A stretch of 64,000 nt of DNA from Gnetum montanum (taxonomy: Eukaryota > Streptophyta > Gnetopsida > Gnetales > Gnetaceae): the NCBI GenBank assembly GCA_015680685.1, contig MNCI01009594.1:1112-65111 (forward strand), written 5' to 3'. The translations under genes were made by a program, and so were the position numbers. This document shows, one piece after another, positions 34,660 to 46,589 of this stretch. The number at the start of each line of letters is the position of its first letter. Position 1 is the first letter of the stretch. Below the pieces are notes generated by a model that ran no database searches, was not told the origin of the DNA, and saw only the letters and a program-made list of their open reading frames with translations.

Positions 34660-36002
34660 TTGAGTGGTATATGCTTATCTTGATGAGTATGTACTAGACT
34701 TTACCTTCATCTTGCATCAAGATGAACTAATGTAGTGGCATAATATGAAAGGTAACATTGTGCTACCACCGAACTGATCTATTCTAGTAATTCTCTAGCT
34801 AATGCACACATGACATGGGCTTCAACATCTCCATGAAGAATACAAGATGCAAGATCTCGACTCAAGGGATTATCATCTCACTCAAACACAAATATTAAGG
34901 GATCGTCAGCTGGAGCACCATCATGATCTTATGAAGGGCAAGGGGTTAAATATTTTTCCACCTTTGCTTGGTCCAATTGATGAAGGCAACTGCTTCCTTA
35001 GTGATTCTCCTCTCTTTGACTTCATTTAAGAAGCCCTCAACCAAAATGTACAATCCACAATCCATAATCCAGATTCTAGTCAAAATGGATCCAATGACAA
35101 AAATGGATCTAGAGAAGCAAATCAGAAAAGGGGGACAAAGGAGATCATGATTATGATCATGGTTGTGAGAATTGATGGAAGGCTAATAGCTGTTAGTGTA
35201 GAGTAAGTTCCCCTTCTTCTTCCCCTTCATTGTCATCATCTTCTTCTTCATCTAGTTTAGATCATGGCCATAGAAGAAATAATGGTGATGGACATGACTA
35301 ATGGTTCCAAAACAATGGAAAGACCATTGAGACAGTTGTGACCAAAGACATGGGGAATCTAGAGAGATCCATCATTAAGAAATAAGGGCTAGTAGAGAAC
35401 ATCGTAGCCACCACCATCGTGGCCTTGACGAACCTCTACTTGCTACTTGAGGCATGTTAAATATTGTAGAGACTGTGAGGATTCCAACAAGGCATGTGAA
35501 AGATAGTAGAATAAAGAGGCTAGACATGAACAACATGCCTTGATTTGAGGGAGGATATGATGCTAATATGCAAAATGATCTTCAAGCATTTGAAGAAACA
35601 TGTGCCTTTCAAAATATTGAGAATTATTGGCAAAAGCTGAAATTATTTCCTAGGACACTCATAAAGGAAGCAGAAAATTGGTATTGATCCTTGGAACCAG
35701 AATCAATCAGGCAATGGAGTATGATGTTGGAATTATTCAATGACAAATATCAAATGTACTCCTAAGTATCCAATCTAAGAAAATAAATTTAAGGGTGGAA
35801 AAAAGGGAATCATGAGCCCTTTGATGTTGCTATTGGTTGATACTACTCTTTGTTGTATAGGTGTCCTGACCATGGATACTCTCAGCTTGATCAACTTCAC
35901 CATATCATAGACAAGGTTGTGGTTTGAAACCAAGAAAAATTTTGATGTGTATGCCCAAGGGAGATTGATAGAGTTGAGCATCCATCAGATTCAAAATTAA
36001 TT
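34660..36002 (+). pseudogene. gag: gag of E, 5' part (before D)
   Basis: The N-terminal block (FTFILHQDEL, GNIVLPPN, LHEEYKMQDLDSRDYHL; to 34930) parallels the B gag. The capsid-like core runs 35520-35990 (FEGGYDANMQNDLQAFEE, KLKLFPRTLIKEAENWY, LELFNDKYQMYS, QLDQLHHIIDKVV). Between 34970 and 35460 the frames are asparagine- and glycine-rich and broken. D is inserted directly after 36002, at the GAGTA site. Confidence 0.75.
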
Positions 36003-36007
36003 GAGTA

Positions 36008-37573
36008 TGAAACACCATGGAAATTGCAAATCGGCCTAAGGTGAAGATTCACGATTCGGGCGAAGGTTCACGACAAAATTCCAGAAGGAAGAACAAGGCA
36101 AAGAGTCAAGTCTCCAATTTCCTTATAGATTTCAATCTTACTGTGCTTTCTTTCTTAATGCTACATTACACAACATAGCATAGTGATGCTTACCATAACT
36201 CTACTTAACATAGCCCGATATCAAAAGGTAACTTACTTCAAAAAATTTGATGAAGTTTAAGGCCTAAGAAGCATGATTTGTGACTTGTTGTATATTCTGC
36301 TAAGTCTTTTGTCCAAGGCTGGGTTTATGCTTTGATTACGCAAAACAGTGTAACGAGATTCAAGGAAGTGTAGCAGATTGACTTCTTTCTTTTTGTAGAT
36401 TGCTCGCTTTACGCTCATTACGCTACGCAACGTACACCAGTGTAACTCATCGTCAAGTCAACCATTTTTACGCTTTATTACACTTTACGGCATAAATGAG
36501 TGTAAAACAGCTTGAATCAATATTTCCATGCTTTATTACTCTCTACCAAGTGACGTAGCGTGAATGAGCGTAATACAGCCTAAGATGAGCTAGGACAATA
36601 CCAAACACGCACCTGCTATCCACACGCACAATACACTGATGAGCATATTGTGCGAAATCATGAAGCAGCTTTGGTAGAAGTGGTTGACAGCGTACTTTGC
36701 CCCTTTTCCCAGAAATATGATGCAACATAGCCAGTTTCAACATAAAGTTGATCAAGTCAACGGTATTTTGAAGGTTCGAGACATGTGTCATCAGGGCCGT
36801 TCCTTCTCCACATGCTGTTGAACTTATAAATACTCTAGTTGGCGAAGAATCAAAGGGTGGGCATCTTCAAATTTTGCTAGTTATCACCTTTAAGCAGAGA
36901 CAAGAGACATCTTGGAGCATTTTTTGGTAGCAGGAGCGATCACCCCTTTGGTGCAAATACAGTTCTCCCCCATTGGTGATCATTGGCAGCTTTAAGTAGA
37001 GAATATCGAAGGCAAAGTGAACAAGATCAGAGATCGAGAGATCATCTAGTATGGTTGGCAAGATCTATTGATCAAAAATAGTTGATCGATAGACATCCGG
37101 ACTTGACCTTCATTGCATCCCATCTTTGGCTTACGAGGTAGATCGAGCTTCATTCTGTACTCCTTGTTGAACAGTTTTCTTGTTATTTTGTGTATGCTTC
37201 GCACAAGATAAGCAGGGTTTTCCATTGGAAATTTGTATACAATATACTTAGTTTTTGGGTCAAAGCATAGATCTTGGAATTGTGCATTTTTCTTAAATCT
37301 GATCCTCCTTGTCATGTTGACATTATCATTATTGCAATTTATCTACATCATTTTCTACTCCTTTTGCGATTCATCGAATCAAATTGTTTCATAGAATATC
37401 TATAACATTCGTCAATTCATTGATTGAGTAAGTCCCTTTCTGATCAACAAGACCATTCAAGGCACTGCGAATTCGTTTTCTCCAGCACGGCCCTCGCATG
37501 GATCTATGGTTAAGACTGTGTACACGGATTTTTGTTTGGTATTTTCCAGCTACCGACATTTTCCATCATTACA
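36008..37573 (+). repeat. 5' LTR of D
   Basis: It starts TGAAACACCATGGAAATTGC and ends CATCATTACA. The TATA box TATAAATA lies at 36825-36832. Upstream of it are palindromic words of the TTACGCT / AGCGTAA kind at about 36150-36190, 36395-36440, 36467-36505 and 36529-36575. It aligns throughout with 46590-48185. Confidence 0.9.
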
Positions 37574-37579
37574 GTTTTC

Positions 37580-37597
37580 TGGCACTAGAAGGAGGGC
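37580..37597 (+). promoter_or_regulatory. Putative primer binding site of D
   Basis: TGGCACTAGAAGGAGGGC starts 6 bp after the 5' LTR. The leading TGG and the position fit a primer site, but I cannot say which tRNA it would pair with. Confidence 0.4.
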
Positions 37598-37827
37598 TTA
37601 GGCTCCGATTCGTATTTTTACAAGTAGCCCTGTAAGCGATCTATACTCGCGTCTCTAAAAAACGTAAACGTAATACCTCTAGGGAAGTTTACGAAAAATC
37701 GTGTGGTGTAGATCGATCACAGTAACGATTCCTTTGGAGTCCTGCAGGGTAAAAAGCCTAATCGCGATCTTCTTTGTCCATCGCTTTTTCAGATCCAGTC
37801 TCTTATTGTTGTTAATCCATCTTACCA

Positions 37828-40146
37828 ATGGATTCTGCATATGCAACCACAGCCTCCATGACCACACCTGACTCGGGTGCCACATCCTTGAATCCCATCG
37901 CTACCACCGGAGCAGCCTCTGGTGCCATAGGACCTCAGGGACCGTCGCACCGTTCATTGAGATTACAGGGTAAGGATCCTGTATTCACCGTCGTGACTCC
38001 TGAAGAATATAATTTCATCTACGTCAAGATCCAGGCAAAGATTGCCCTTAGCCGAGCCAAGATTGAGGCGAAATGAAATTTTGAGGTGGTCCACAGAGGG
38101 GGTCAAGATTTTACCCCTATTGCTTATGACATTATTCCCTTGATTGAACATTACCATGAACTCCTAACACAACTAGTTATGGCTAGGATTCAGGCTACAC
38201 AGTCCATGCTAGAACCTCAGAATGGGAAAGAAGAGGAAGATGAATTCACAGCCTAGTCTGAACACACGAATTCATATCATACTCTTAGCCCCTATACATA
38301 CATAAATCCCCTATTTCCCCTCACCAGAGAAGCCGCCCATCTCAACTCAGTCATGACAACCCAAGCCCACATTCCTATCATCCCGTCGGTCACAACGCAA
38401 TCATCCGTCTTGCAAGTATAAATACCACCCCAAAAAAACATGGGGACGGTCTCATCACCATGTGTAATCAGTATTCCATCAGTGGTACCTACATCCACCA
38501 CACACCATTTCATCCCCCAAGTGCAACCCCATGCCATGCCTACAACCTGCCTAGTACAAAATCCGGTGCAAACCTTGTCATTGCTGCCCCATTCAAGGCA
38601 ATAGATCACAACCACCGTTCAGCCGCAGAGATCCGTTCAACAGCCCACCGTGAGTCAGTGGATCATGCCTGTGGCACAACATGACCAGTCTATGTTATAT
38701 GATGTGCAACCCTTAGTTGCAACCACCACGCATGTCCCGTAGATGATCCCATAATATCCTTATAATTCCCATCCTACGCAGCCAACAGCGATGAATTTCT
38801 CTGCTCAACCCAGTGGGTGGTGCTCTTCGTAGGCAGCTCCGTCCATAGGGATCCCCACTGTGTCACCTACTGGTCAAGCCATCCCTCCATTTCCACTGCC
38901 TAGCACTACTTTTTTAATTCAACCCCCTGTTCCTCCTACGTAGACTTCTCCATCAACCAGCCTAGATCAAGCTTTCTCACTTATTCAGACCCTCACTGAG
39001 GAGGTTAAGCACCTTAAAGAGGCTGGCTCTGATACCATACAAATTATGGATTTCTATCATGATGATCCCATCAGTCCAACAGTTCCTATGCTGTCGTTGC
39101 CCCCGGGGATGTCGTTACCCCATTTTACTAAATATAATGGGAAAGGAGATCCTAACGCTCACTTGGTTACCTTCAGGTTTGAATCCTTGTTGTTACAACA
39201 ATGACCTCATACGATCTTCTATGTCTTTGCAATGTCTCTAGCAGGGAAAGCTTTGGACTGGTATTGAGCGCTCCCTTGCTCTTCCATCTCAACCTTAGAA
39301 GAGCTCCTAACACAATAAGTGACTCGCTTTAAGTACAATTTAAATCTAGAAGTCATGCTAGACCAACTTATGAGAGTGAAGAAAGACCCGCTTGAGCCAG
39401 TCCAAAAGTTTATACAGCGATGGAGTGCTACTTTGAACGAAATCCATGAGCCAATAGCGGAATACCACTTGTTGGCCATTTTCAAAGGAGCAGTTAACGA
39501 CTTCAGCAAGTCTAAGTTGTATTACCTTGCCCCTCACTCCTGAATTCAGGCTTTCACCCAAACTAAGAGCATCCAAGATGCTATAGAGGCTAGCAAAGAC
39601 TCGGTGTACGTGGTTTATAAAAACGCTAACAATAAGGGTAAGGACAAGGGTAAAGCAACAACAACGACAATAGCCGCGCTGGCTGAGGGTGCTAAAAGCA
39701 AGAACAAGAAGGCATCCACGGCATCTCCCGAGACCACGACTAGTGCAAGCAGCACCAACCAAGACACATCTACCCCTGAAAAGCCCCCCCAGTCAAAGCC
39801 AAACTTTGAGCATAAAAATCGCTCAAAGTATACAGCCTTGCCTATAAAACATTCAGAAGTGTTGAAACAGTTATTAGGGACAGGATACATTCAGAATAAG
39901 AAGGTATCCAAAGAAGCTCTAAAGCATCATAGGCGTCATTGTGAACTACTGAAGAATCCTCCTTTAGCCCTACCTAACGAACCACCAGTACCGAGGCCTT
40001 TTAGGCTAGACCATTTTTGTGACTACCATCAGTTGTGTGGTCATGACACAGATTACTGCTGGGTGTTGAAAGATGACATTCAACACATGATTGATGATGG
40101 TTCTCTGAAACTAGATGGCAGTAGTCCAACGGATCCCGAAAACTAG
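37828..40146 (+). pseudogene. gag: gag of D (Tat type)
   Basis: ATG 37828 opens a frame (MDSAYATTASMTTP) that reads with several stops and frame changes to 40146. Proline-rich sequence precedes the capsid-like domain at about 38990-39600 (LPHFTKYNGKGDPNAHLVTF, RVKKDPLEPVQKFIQRWSAT, IAEYHLLAIFKGAVNDFSKS). A lysine/threonine-rich linker (39620-39800) leads to a variant zinc knuckle, CDYHQLCGHDTDYC, at about 40015-40056. The last 180 codons (39604-40146) are free of stops. It formed the particle core; the stops make this copy inactive. Confidence 0.8.
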
Positions 40147-40810
40147 GCGTTGCATGTGTACAAGCATCCGTTAAATGCAAATAATGCACCATACACAATC
40201 AACATGGTAAGTATAGACGGTGAAGGGAAGGTACCACCTAAACAACCTTTTTTTTTTACGTGTACCTACCAGTTCACCCCAAGGGACAAGCTTTTCACCA
40301 GCAGCTAGTGGCGTCTCAAGGCCACCCTTTGTTATTCAGGCTCCTTCTCCAGATTTAGCTCAGCCTTGCATTAATAGTAAAGCCGTGGCCATGTCCTCAC
40401 CTACTCCTAAGGTGCCTTTCATCCTCAGAGTACCAAAACCACCGGTTGTTCCTTTTACGTAGGAGCAAGCCTCTAACCAAAACCATCAATCGCCACCCAA
40501 TAAACAAAGGGAAGGAGATGTGTCCATTAATGCCGGAAAAAACCATTTTACGCTAGGCTTCACAAAACCCAGGCCCCTGGCCTCTGTACCTTCACCTGCA
40601 CCTTATGGATAGGACAAGAGTACAAAAATACAACCACCTCCCCTCGGCAGAAAGAAAAACAACCCTCCGACTGATGTTGTTCCGCCTCGAGAGATTCGTC
40701 TCTTAGGGCGAATGGAAGAAGACAGAGGGGATAAGCAACCCAGCCGAGAATGGGACCTCCTCAACATATTTACTTAAGTCAAACAGGCTCTAAAATAGAA
40801 GAACACAACA

Positions 40811-41530
40811 TTGAGCCTCTATGACTTGCTTATGACATCTCAAAAGCACCGTGAGGCTATGGTCCATATGCTGACATCCATACCTGTGGCTGAAAGCTTA
40901 TCAGCAGAGAAGGAAGCAATACATGCAGTCATGTTTCCCTCCACCGCTGAGAGATCCAAACCTACCCCACTGACCTTTCATGATAAATCCATTAAAGATG
41001 GTCTTGAGAAAGGTCAAGTGACCATAGAACCCATGTTTATCACCATCCGGGTTGGTCAACATCGGATTCGGAGGGTGCACATTGACGATGGTGCAGCTAC
41101 GAATGTCATTCCTTATCCTATAGTGGATAAGCTGGGCTTGGTCAACCAAATCATTCCTACAATGACAACGTGCCTAAATTCGTTCAACGGGGCATGGGTT
41201 CAAGTCAAGGGGATGGTGCATATCGAATTTGTGGTAGGGGATCAATTCCGAACAGACGCCACATTCATCGTTGTCGAGGAGATGCCTGGTTTCAACCTAA
41301 TTCTAGGGAGGTCCTGGCTAGCCCAACTGAGGAAATTTTTGTCAGCAATACACCAAGAGATACATCTCCCTTATTCAGGGGGAGAGGTAATAATACATGC
41401 TAATGAAACAACTCCCAGAACTGTGAACAACATCGAAGAAGAACGGGGTTCGGAGATCGAAACATTCGAAGATCAAACCCATGTCCGAATTCCTGAACAA
41501 GCCGAAACGAATGATGACAGCCTAGCCTAG
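40811..41530 (+). CDS. Aspartic protease region of D (open for 239 codons)
   Basis: An uninterrupted frame of 239 codons. The active site is VHIDDGAATNVIPYPIVDKL (about residues 91-110), with DG in the place of the usual D-T/S-G, followed by FNLILGRSWLAQL (about residues 160-172), the ILGRPWL-like block of gypsy proteases. The protein would cleave Gag-Pol. It is preceded by degenerate linker sequence (40147-40810) and followed by a proline/glutamate-rich tail, then directly by non-coding DNA. RT should come next but is missing. It is probably the remains of a longer gag-pro frame and not an independent gene; the start codon is arbitrary. Confidence 0.7.
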   Translation: MSLYDLLMTSQKHREAMVHMLTSIPVAESLSAEKEAIHAVMFPSTAERSKPTPLTFHDKSIKDGLEKGQVTIEPMFITIRVGQHRIRRVHIDDGAATNVIPYPIVDKLGLVNQIIPTMTTCLNSFNGAWVQVKGMVHIEFVVGDQFRTDATFIVVEEMPGFNLILGRSWLAQLRKFLSAIHQEIHLPYSGGEVIIHANETTPRTVNNIEEERGSEIETFEDQTHVRIPEQAETNDDSLA

Positions 41531-41869
41531 GCCAACCTACCATTTTAGGAAGATGGTATGGAAGATTCAGGTCGCAAATCTCCCTGCCCTTATGCACCAT
41601 TGAACGTAAAAGCCATTAAGAAACAATTGTGGGTTAGCGATTGATCTGAGTGGCATTTAGATGCATGTTACATTTTTACTAGTTTTCCATTTACTCTTAT
41701 CAACTTTTGTTGTCAGTTTTCTTTAATATATACATACATATTTACGCTTTCTATCCATTACGTCATTTACATTTTCCAGTTTACACCGTTTACGCTCCTT
41801 GATTCCTATTAGTCACATTAGCGCAATTATGCAGAAATGTACATTATTATAAAATACACTTACGCAGAT

Positions 41870-42030
41870 GGCCCGCAACGGCCTAAAACTAGTGATGGCC
41901 TGCAACGGCCTAAAACTAGTGATGGCCCATGATGGCCTTAAACTAGCAAAGGCCCACAATGGCCTAAAACTAGCTGATCTGCTTGTATCTTATGCAAATG
42001 CTACGCGAAGGCCAACGATGGCCTTAAACT
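41870..42030 (+). repeat. TAAACTAGC-type minisatellite of D
   Basis: About five units near GATGGCCTGCAACGGCCTAAAACTAGT occur; the first three have periods of about 27-28 bp and later ones are spaced by insertions. The array lies between the protease and the 3' end of the antisense gene. Confidence 0.8.
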
Positions 42031-42225
42031 AGCAATTCCATTCTACAACAATGCAACCTATCCAAAGTCTTTAACAACTCTGCTTACGATTTGCATAAAT
42101 AAAAACATAAAACTAAAAGAAAATAAATTAAATTTAAAATCATACAAAAAATCTCATGATTAATCTTGCTAACATTCATATGGCCATTGTTCAATTTCAT
42201 CAATAAAATCATGCGTAAATCACAA

Positions 42226-45200
42226 TTATGCATCACCCCTGGTACCACTGTCACCCATATCCCTTAGGTCTGCCTCTAAGCCTAACAAATCGTCCTCAAG
42301 TGGGTCATCCCTTTTAGAAGGTATTCCTTCACGAGGAATGTCATCTTCATGAGGTCCTTGCTCTAACATTGGCTCCACAGGAGGATGGTCTTCGCCATTA
42401 CGCTCCTCTTCCTGTACTTGCTCCTCATCCTGTCTGCCTTCTTCATCCACTCCTTGTACCTATATATAGTAAATACATAAGGAAAAGCCATGATAGCATA
42501 AATCAAAAAATTTAGATTCAATAACATTCAAAATTACTCACGATGGTCCTGCTTCCGCAGCAAAGGGGAGCTGATCTAAACTGACCCATAGGCGCTACAT
42601 AATTTCATCAGTTAATTCAGATCAAACTCCATTCCTCAGATCAGTTCCAGCCTTCACCTTTCCCTTCTCCACACTAGTCCATCAGGGCGATTTAGGGAAG
42701 AAAGTAGGGACTGTGGTCTCATCCCCGAGAAGAGTAATTTCTCTTTCCAGGGGCATGCTTACTGTCACCTGCTCCTGGAACTTCTTAAAGGCTTTGGATG
42801 CGCCAATGACATCGAGGAATACCCGCAAGGATTGAGCTTTGATGGAAGAATCTCGATAATGTTGATGATAAGCAATACTTTCTCGCTTATACAAATGCTT
42901 GTGATCTTTTTCTTTCTGCCCCCACTCTTGCACACTTGCGTAAAAATCCTTCCAATCTTAGTTTTTCTAGGCCAACAACTCTATTTGCATCCTCTACTCC
43001 ACCAACTCCCAACTGGTTTGTACGTTGTTCCTGACCGCAGTCCAATAGCGAGCATAATCAATAACAGATGTATGCCAGTCCTCTTCATCCATTTCTCGTG
43101 CCTGCCAGAATTCACATTGCAATTTTAAGTCTCTGACCTCTTTGGCCAGAGACACCTTTTCCTTCTCTGACCTCTACAACTTCTTCCAGAGGTCCTCATT
43201 GACATTTTGACTCTTCCACACAGAGCGAGTCGAGCATAATGCACATTTATGCATTTCCTCATAAATGTTGCATGGCACGATCACCCCGTCTGATGAAGGC
43301 TCCACTGTGTCCAAGTCAATGGGCTCCGTAGGGTCACATAGAAGGCGAGCTCCTGATAACAAACATTATCAAACATAAATAAAACATTACAAATTTATAA
43401 TAAAATAAGCCTATTATAGTTGTAACATACCAGCCCTAGGATCGATGCGCTCGAGACGCTTGATCATATCGCTAACAATGCATTCCATGAAGGTGAACTT
43501 ATCAGGAAATTCGCCCCACACTCTACTTACAACGGCGGATGTGGATGCACCTTGTTCATCTGTAGTGTAATTAAGTGAAAATTTCTAGTTATTAACAGAG
43601 TTATTTAAAAATGCTAATACACTGATTACCTCTGCCGGTTACAGTGGGGAGTGTGTCAACATTGTCCGCCTCCACTCTCTCCTCACGCACAAGGGCCTGT
43701 GCATCATCTATTCTAATAGCTGGGGCCTCTTCTTCCAAAACTGGGGCCCCTTCCCCATGCCGTAATACCACTGCCCCTATTTCATGGATCAACTGATCAG
43801 TAGGTCTCACTTTTCATGTCACATAACACATTTAAACAATTTAGAATACCCTAAATAAAGTTGCATAATACAATAATGGCCATAACTTTAACTATGTCTT
43901 TGCACTTACTAGGCGGAGGTTTACTCCGTTGAACTCTAACTTGCATAGTTCTGCCCCTGCCACTTGCTGGTTCCACAGGGGCCTCGGTTAGGAGAGGCCT
44001 TTTATGCTGAGCTGAGGTATCTACAATCTCTGCCACCAGGCATTTTCCTCATGAAACATTGCCGGTGTAATTGGGAACCACGCACTTGAGACACCACTAA
44101 ATCCCTTGTCGTTATAGACAGAGACTCCACAATTCCCTCTGGAGGATCCTATCCTCGGGTAGTGCAGAAAATATGGAAAATCCAAGGTTTGGATAGCTGG
44201 TCTCGATCTTGCTACACCCAGATCCCATTCCTCTGGACAACCAAAAATTCAGCAAAACGCCGAAGGCAAGCTATGAAGAAGGCGAAATGCACACTGAAAT
44301 GAGATTCAAGCTTATGGCGGAGCCTGATCATTTCAGTGCGTAACCCCTTAGTGAAATAGCTTGCCCCATTGAACTGGGTCCCTTCCTCCATCACCTCCCG
44401 CATGATACAGGCCTATTCTATAGTAAAGAAATTCCCCTGAGAGAGTGTTTTGGGGAAAGCCCGGGTTCGGAAGAGGGGTTAAATAGTCTTGGCAATCTCT
44501 AATTGGATCTTTTCACAAGGGATCCCCTTAGTTTCCTTCTTGGTCCCTAGCCACTCCTCCAACACTTCCTAACATTTGAGGCTCCTCCTCGATTTTTCCT
44601 CTATAGGAAGACCATTATAGGGGATGCCAAAGAGGTCAACAAACAGCTGAGAATCGATTTCAAAGTTTACACACATGTGATGCACGCGGGTGCAAAAGCG
44701 CTCAGCCCTCTCGCTGAAGGAGTTAACTAGGGTTAACATTTCATTGGCAGGGACATCAGGGGTTACAACTAGAAATAAATGCATTAGCCTCGCTTCCCAA
44801 AGTTTGGTGACCAACGCAACTAGGGCCACCGCGTGTCCGAGTCAGCATTCTGCCTCCTTAATGTCACCATAATGGAAGAGGAGGGTATTCGCCTCACGAC
44901 CGGAAATTGTGATGGTAATCTCCCAGGATTCCCTGAGTAAATAACATAAGGAATATGTCAAAGTAAGCGAAAAAACTATTATGCAACATTTCAAAAAAAA
45001 AACAAAACAAAAACTATAGCATATACTGTAACTAATAACAACAATTATACCTTACTAGGTTCAAATGGCAAAGGAAATGCAGGAAGTTTCCTCTGCACGT
45101 TTGCGATGGTAAGGGGAAGGTCCAAAGTCCATTCTTCATGTAACCAACCGAGATTCTGACAATTCTTGAAGGAATCAGCATAACAGGTGGGATACTCATG

Positions 45201-46280
45201 AATGTCGAAGGACATCTGCCCCATTACATCGGCGCGTACATTGCTAGTGGAGGTAAACTCCTTTATCGTTGTTTCTGTCCAGGTCAGTGTATCATTATTG
45301 CCTACTAATGTAGTATCATTGATAAAAAACCTGTATCATATGACACATTATTATCTTACGCTTTACAAAATTCAAACATTCGAAACATAATGACAATACC
45401 ACCACTAAAACAGCTTACCCGCCCGAATAATACACTATGCCTAGTGGGTTCTGAAAGTAAGTCGAGACATGATGAGCCACGAACAAAGTATTGTACACAT
45501 CGTAATAGCTAAACTTGGCCATTTTCCAGATCCAACTCAAGCGCCTCAACCCTTTGGCGCTAAGTTTGAGGTCTTGGGAACGACCAGTATCAATAGCCCC
45601 ATCTGTCAAGAAAGCCAGGATGCCCTGTGTAGAACCCACTAACAGATGTTCCAAAATAGCACCAACCACATCCCTCGATAGATGCAACCACACAATAATA
45701 CTGTAGTTACATAGAAAAAACTACAGAAACTCCAGCACACCCTTTTGGAACCATATAGCCCTCCCCTGCAACCGAGTCTAAGGGGGAGGAACATTGGGTA
45801 TGATCGGGTTTATATAACATAAAACCCTGACTATGTCCAACAGGATTAGGACAGGTTTCAACATGATACTGTACAAAAAAAAAATAAACACATCATCGTC
45901 TAGATTTCGATTGCATGCTTAAGCTATAGAAAATTTACAAATTACGCTTTAGCTATACAGCCGAAATTGCCTAAACCCTTTTAATAGTACAAGGTTTGTC
46001 CCAGACAACGGCCATAGACGCAATACTGTTGTATAAACCCTTGTTTTAATGCAAGGTCCACAGCCTAAAACTCTAATTTACGCAGATGACGCTAAAAGAA
46101 TAAACATCGCAAAGAAAAAGATATCACAGAAAGCAACACAAATAAGCTAGGGATGGCCTACCGATTCAGGGGAGTGGCATCCCTCACTTCAACTAAAGCC
46201 TGCGAAGCACGCTGCAGGCTCCCTTGTACTTAGTCAATCTTTGCCAATTTGGCATTCTTCCCTCTTACTTTTGTTGCCAT
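42226..46280 (-). pseudogene. Multi-exon antisense gene of D
   Basis: A spliced gene opposite to gag-pro. Exons by inferred GT..AG borders: 1, 46280-46162; 2, 45868-45419; 3, 45330-45051; 4, 44932-43910 (with one frameshift near 44045, possibly two exons, hence no exon 5 below); 6, 43809-43630; 7, 43559-43431; 8, 43352-42542; 9, 42459-42226. Donors include GTAAGT (43909) and GTGAGT (42541). Exon 2 has LSWIWKMAKFSYYDVYNTLF; exon 3 EFTSTSNVRADVMGQMS; exon 4 LFVDLFGIPYNGLPIEEKS and LEEWLGTKKETKGIP; exon 8 is helical and charged (LAKEVRDLKLQCEF, FKKFQEQVTVSMPLERE), probably coiled coil; exon 9 is acidic (DEEGRQDEEQVQEEERN). The total is about 1,070 codons with roughly a dozen stops. Extra ORFs in this position are known for Tat elements; the function is unknown. 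Confidence 0.72.
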
Positions 46281-46427
46281 TTTTGTAGTCCTTAACACCT
46301 TCACACCTTCATGCCTTCACAAATAACACGCTGCAATCTCTTACTCTTTCTATTTCTCTCTGTAACCTCATTTGAGTCTTCCCCGAACCTCTTTCCCCTT
46401 ACCTCTACAAGAATTTCCTCCCATACC

Positions 46428-46435
46428 ATTTTATC
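46428..46435 (-). promoter_or_regulatory. TATA-like site upstream of the antisense gene in D
   Basis: The minus strand reads AAGGGATAAAATGGTATGGG, about 150 bp before the exon 1 ATG at 46280. It corresponds in position to the clear TATA box in C (132 bp upstream), but is weaker. Confidence 0.35.
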
Positions 46436-46571
46436 CCTTGTTTCCCTCATTGTTGCACCCCTACGTTGATAGGATAATACTTGAGTAACTGTTGATGAAC
46501 GTTGTTGGTACTTTTACCCATCCGGTGTTTCATATTCTTTGTCGACGTCTTTCGGGCAAGCCCTCTAACCA

Positions 46572-46589
46572 TCGACAAAGAGGGGCCAT
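46572..46589 (+). promoter_or_regulatory. Polypurine tract of D
   Basis: TCGACAAAGAGGGGCCAT directly precedes the 3' LTR start; C has the same tract before 16098. Confidence 0.75.

Noticed and set aside
38292-39762. Minus-strand ORFs at 38292-38615, 39219-39509 and 39358-39762 as antisense genes
   Set aside because: They shadow the gag of D, have no splice sites comparable to the 42-46 kb gene and no counterpart in C.
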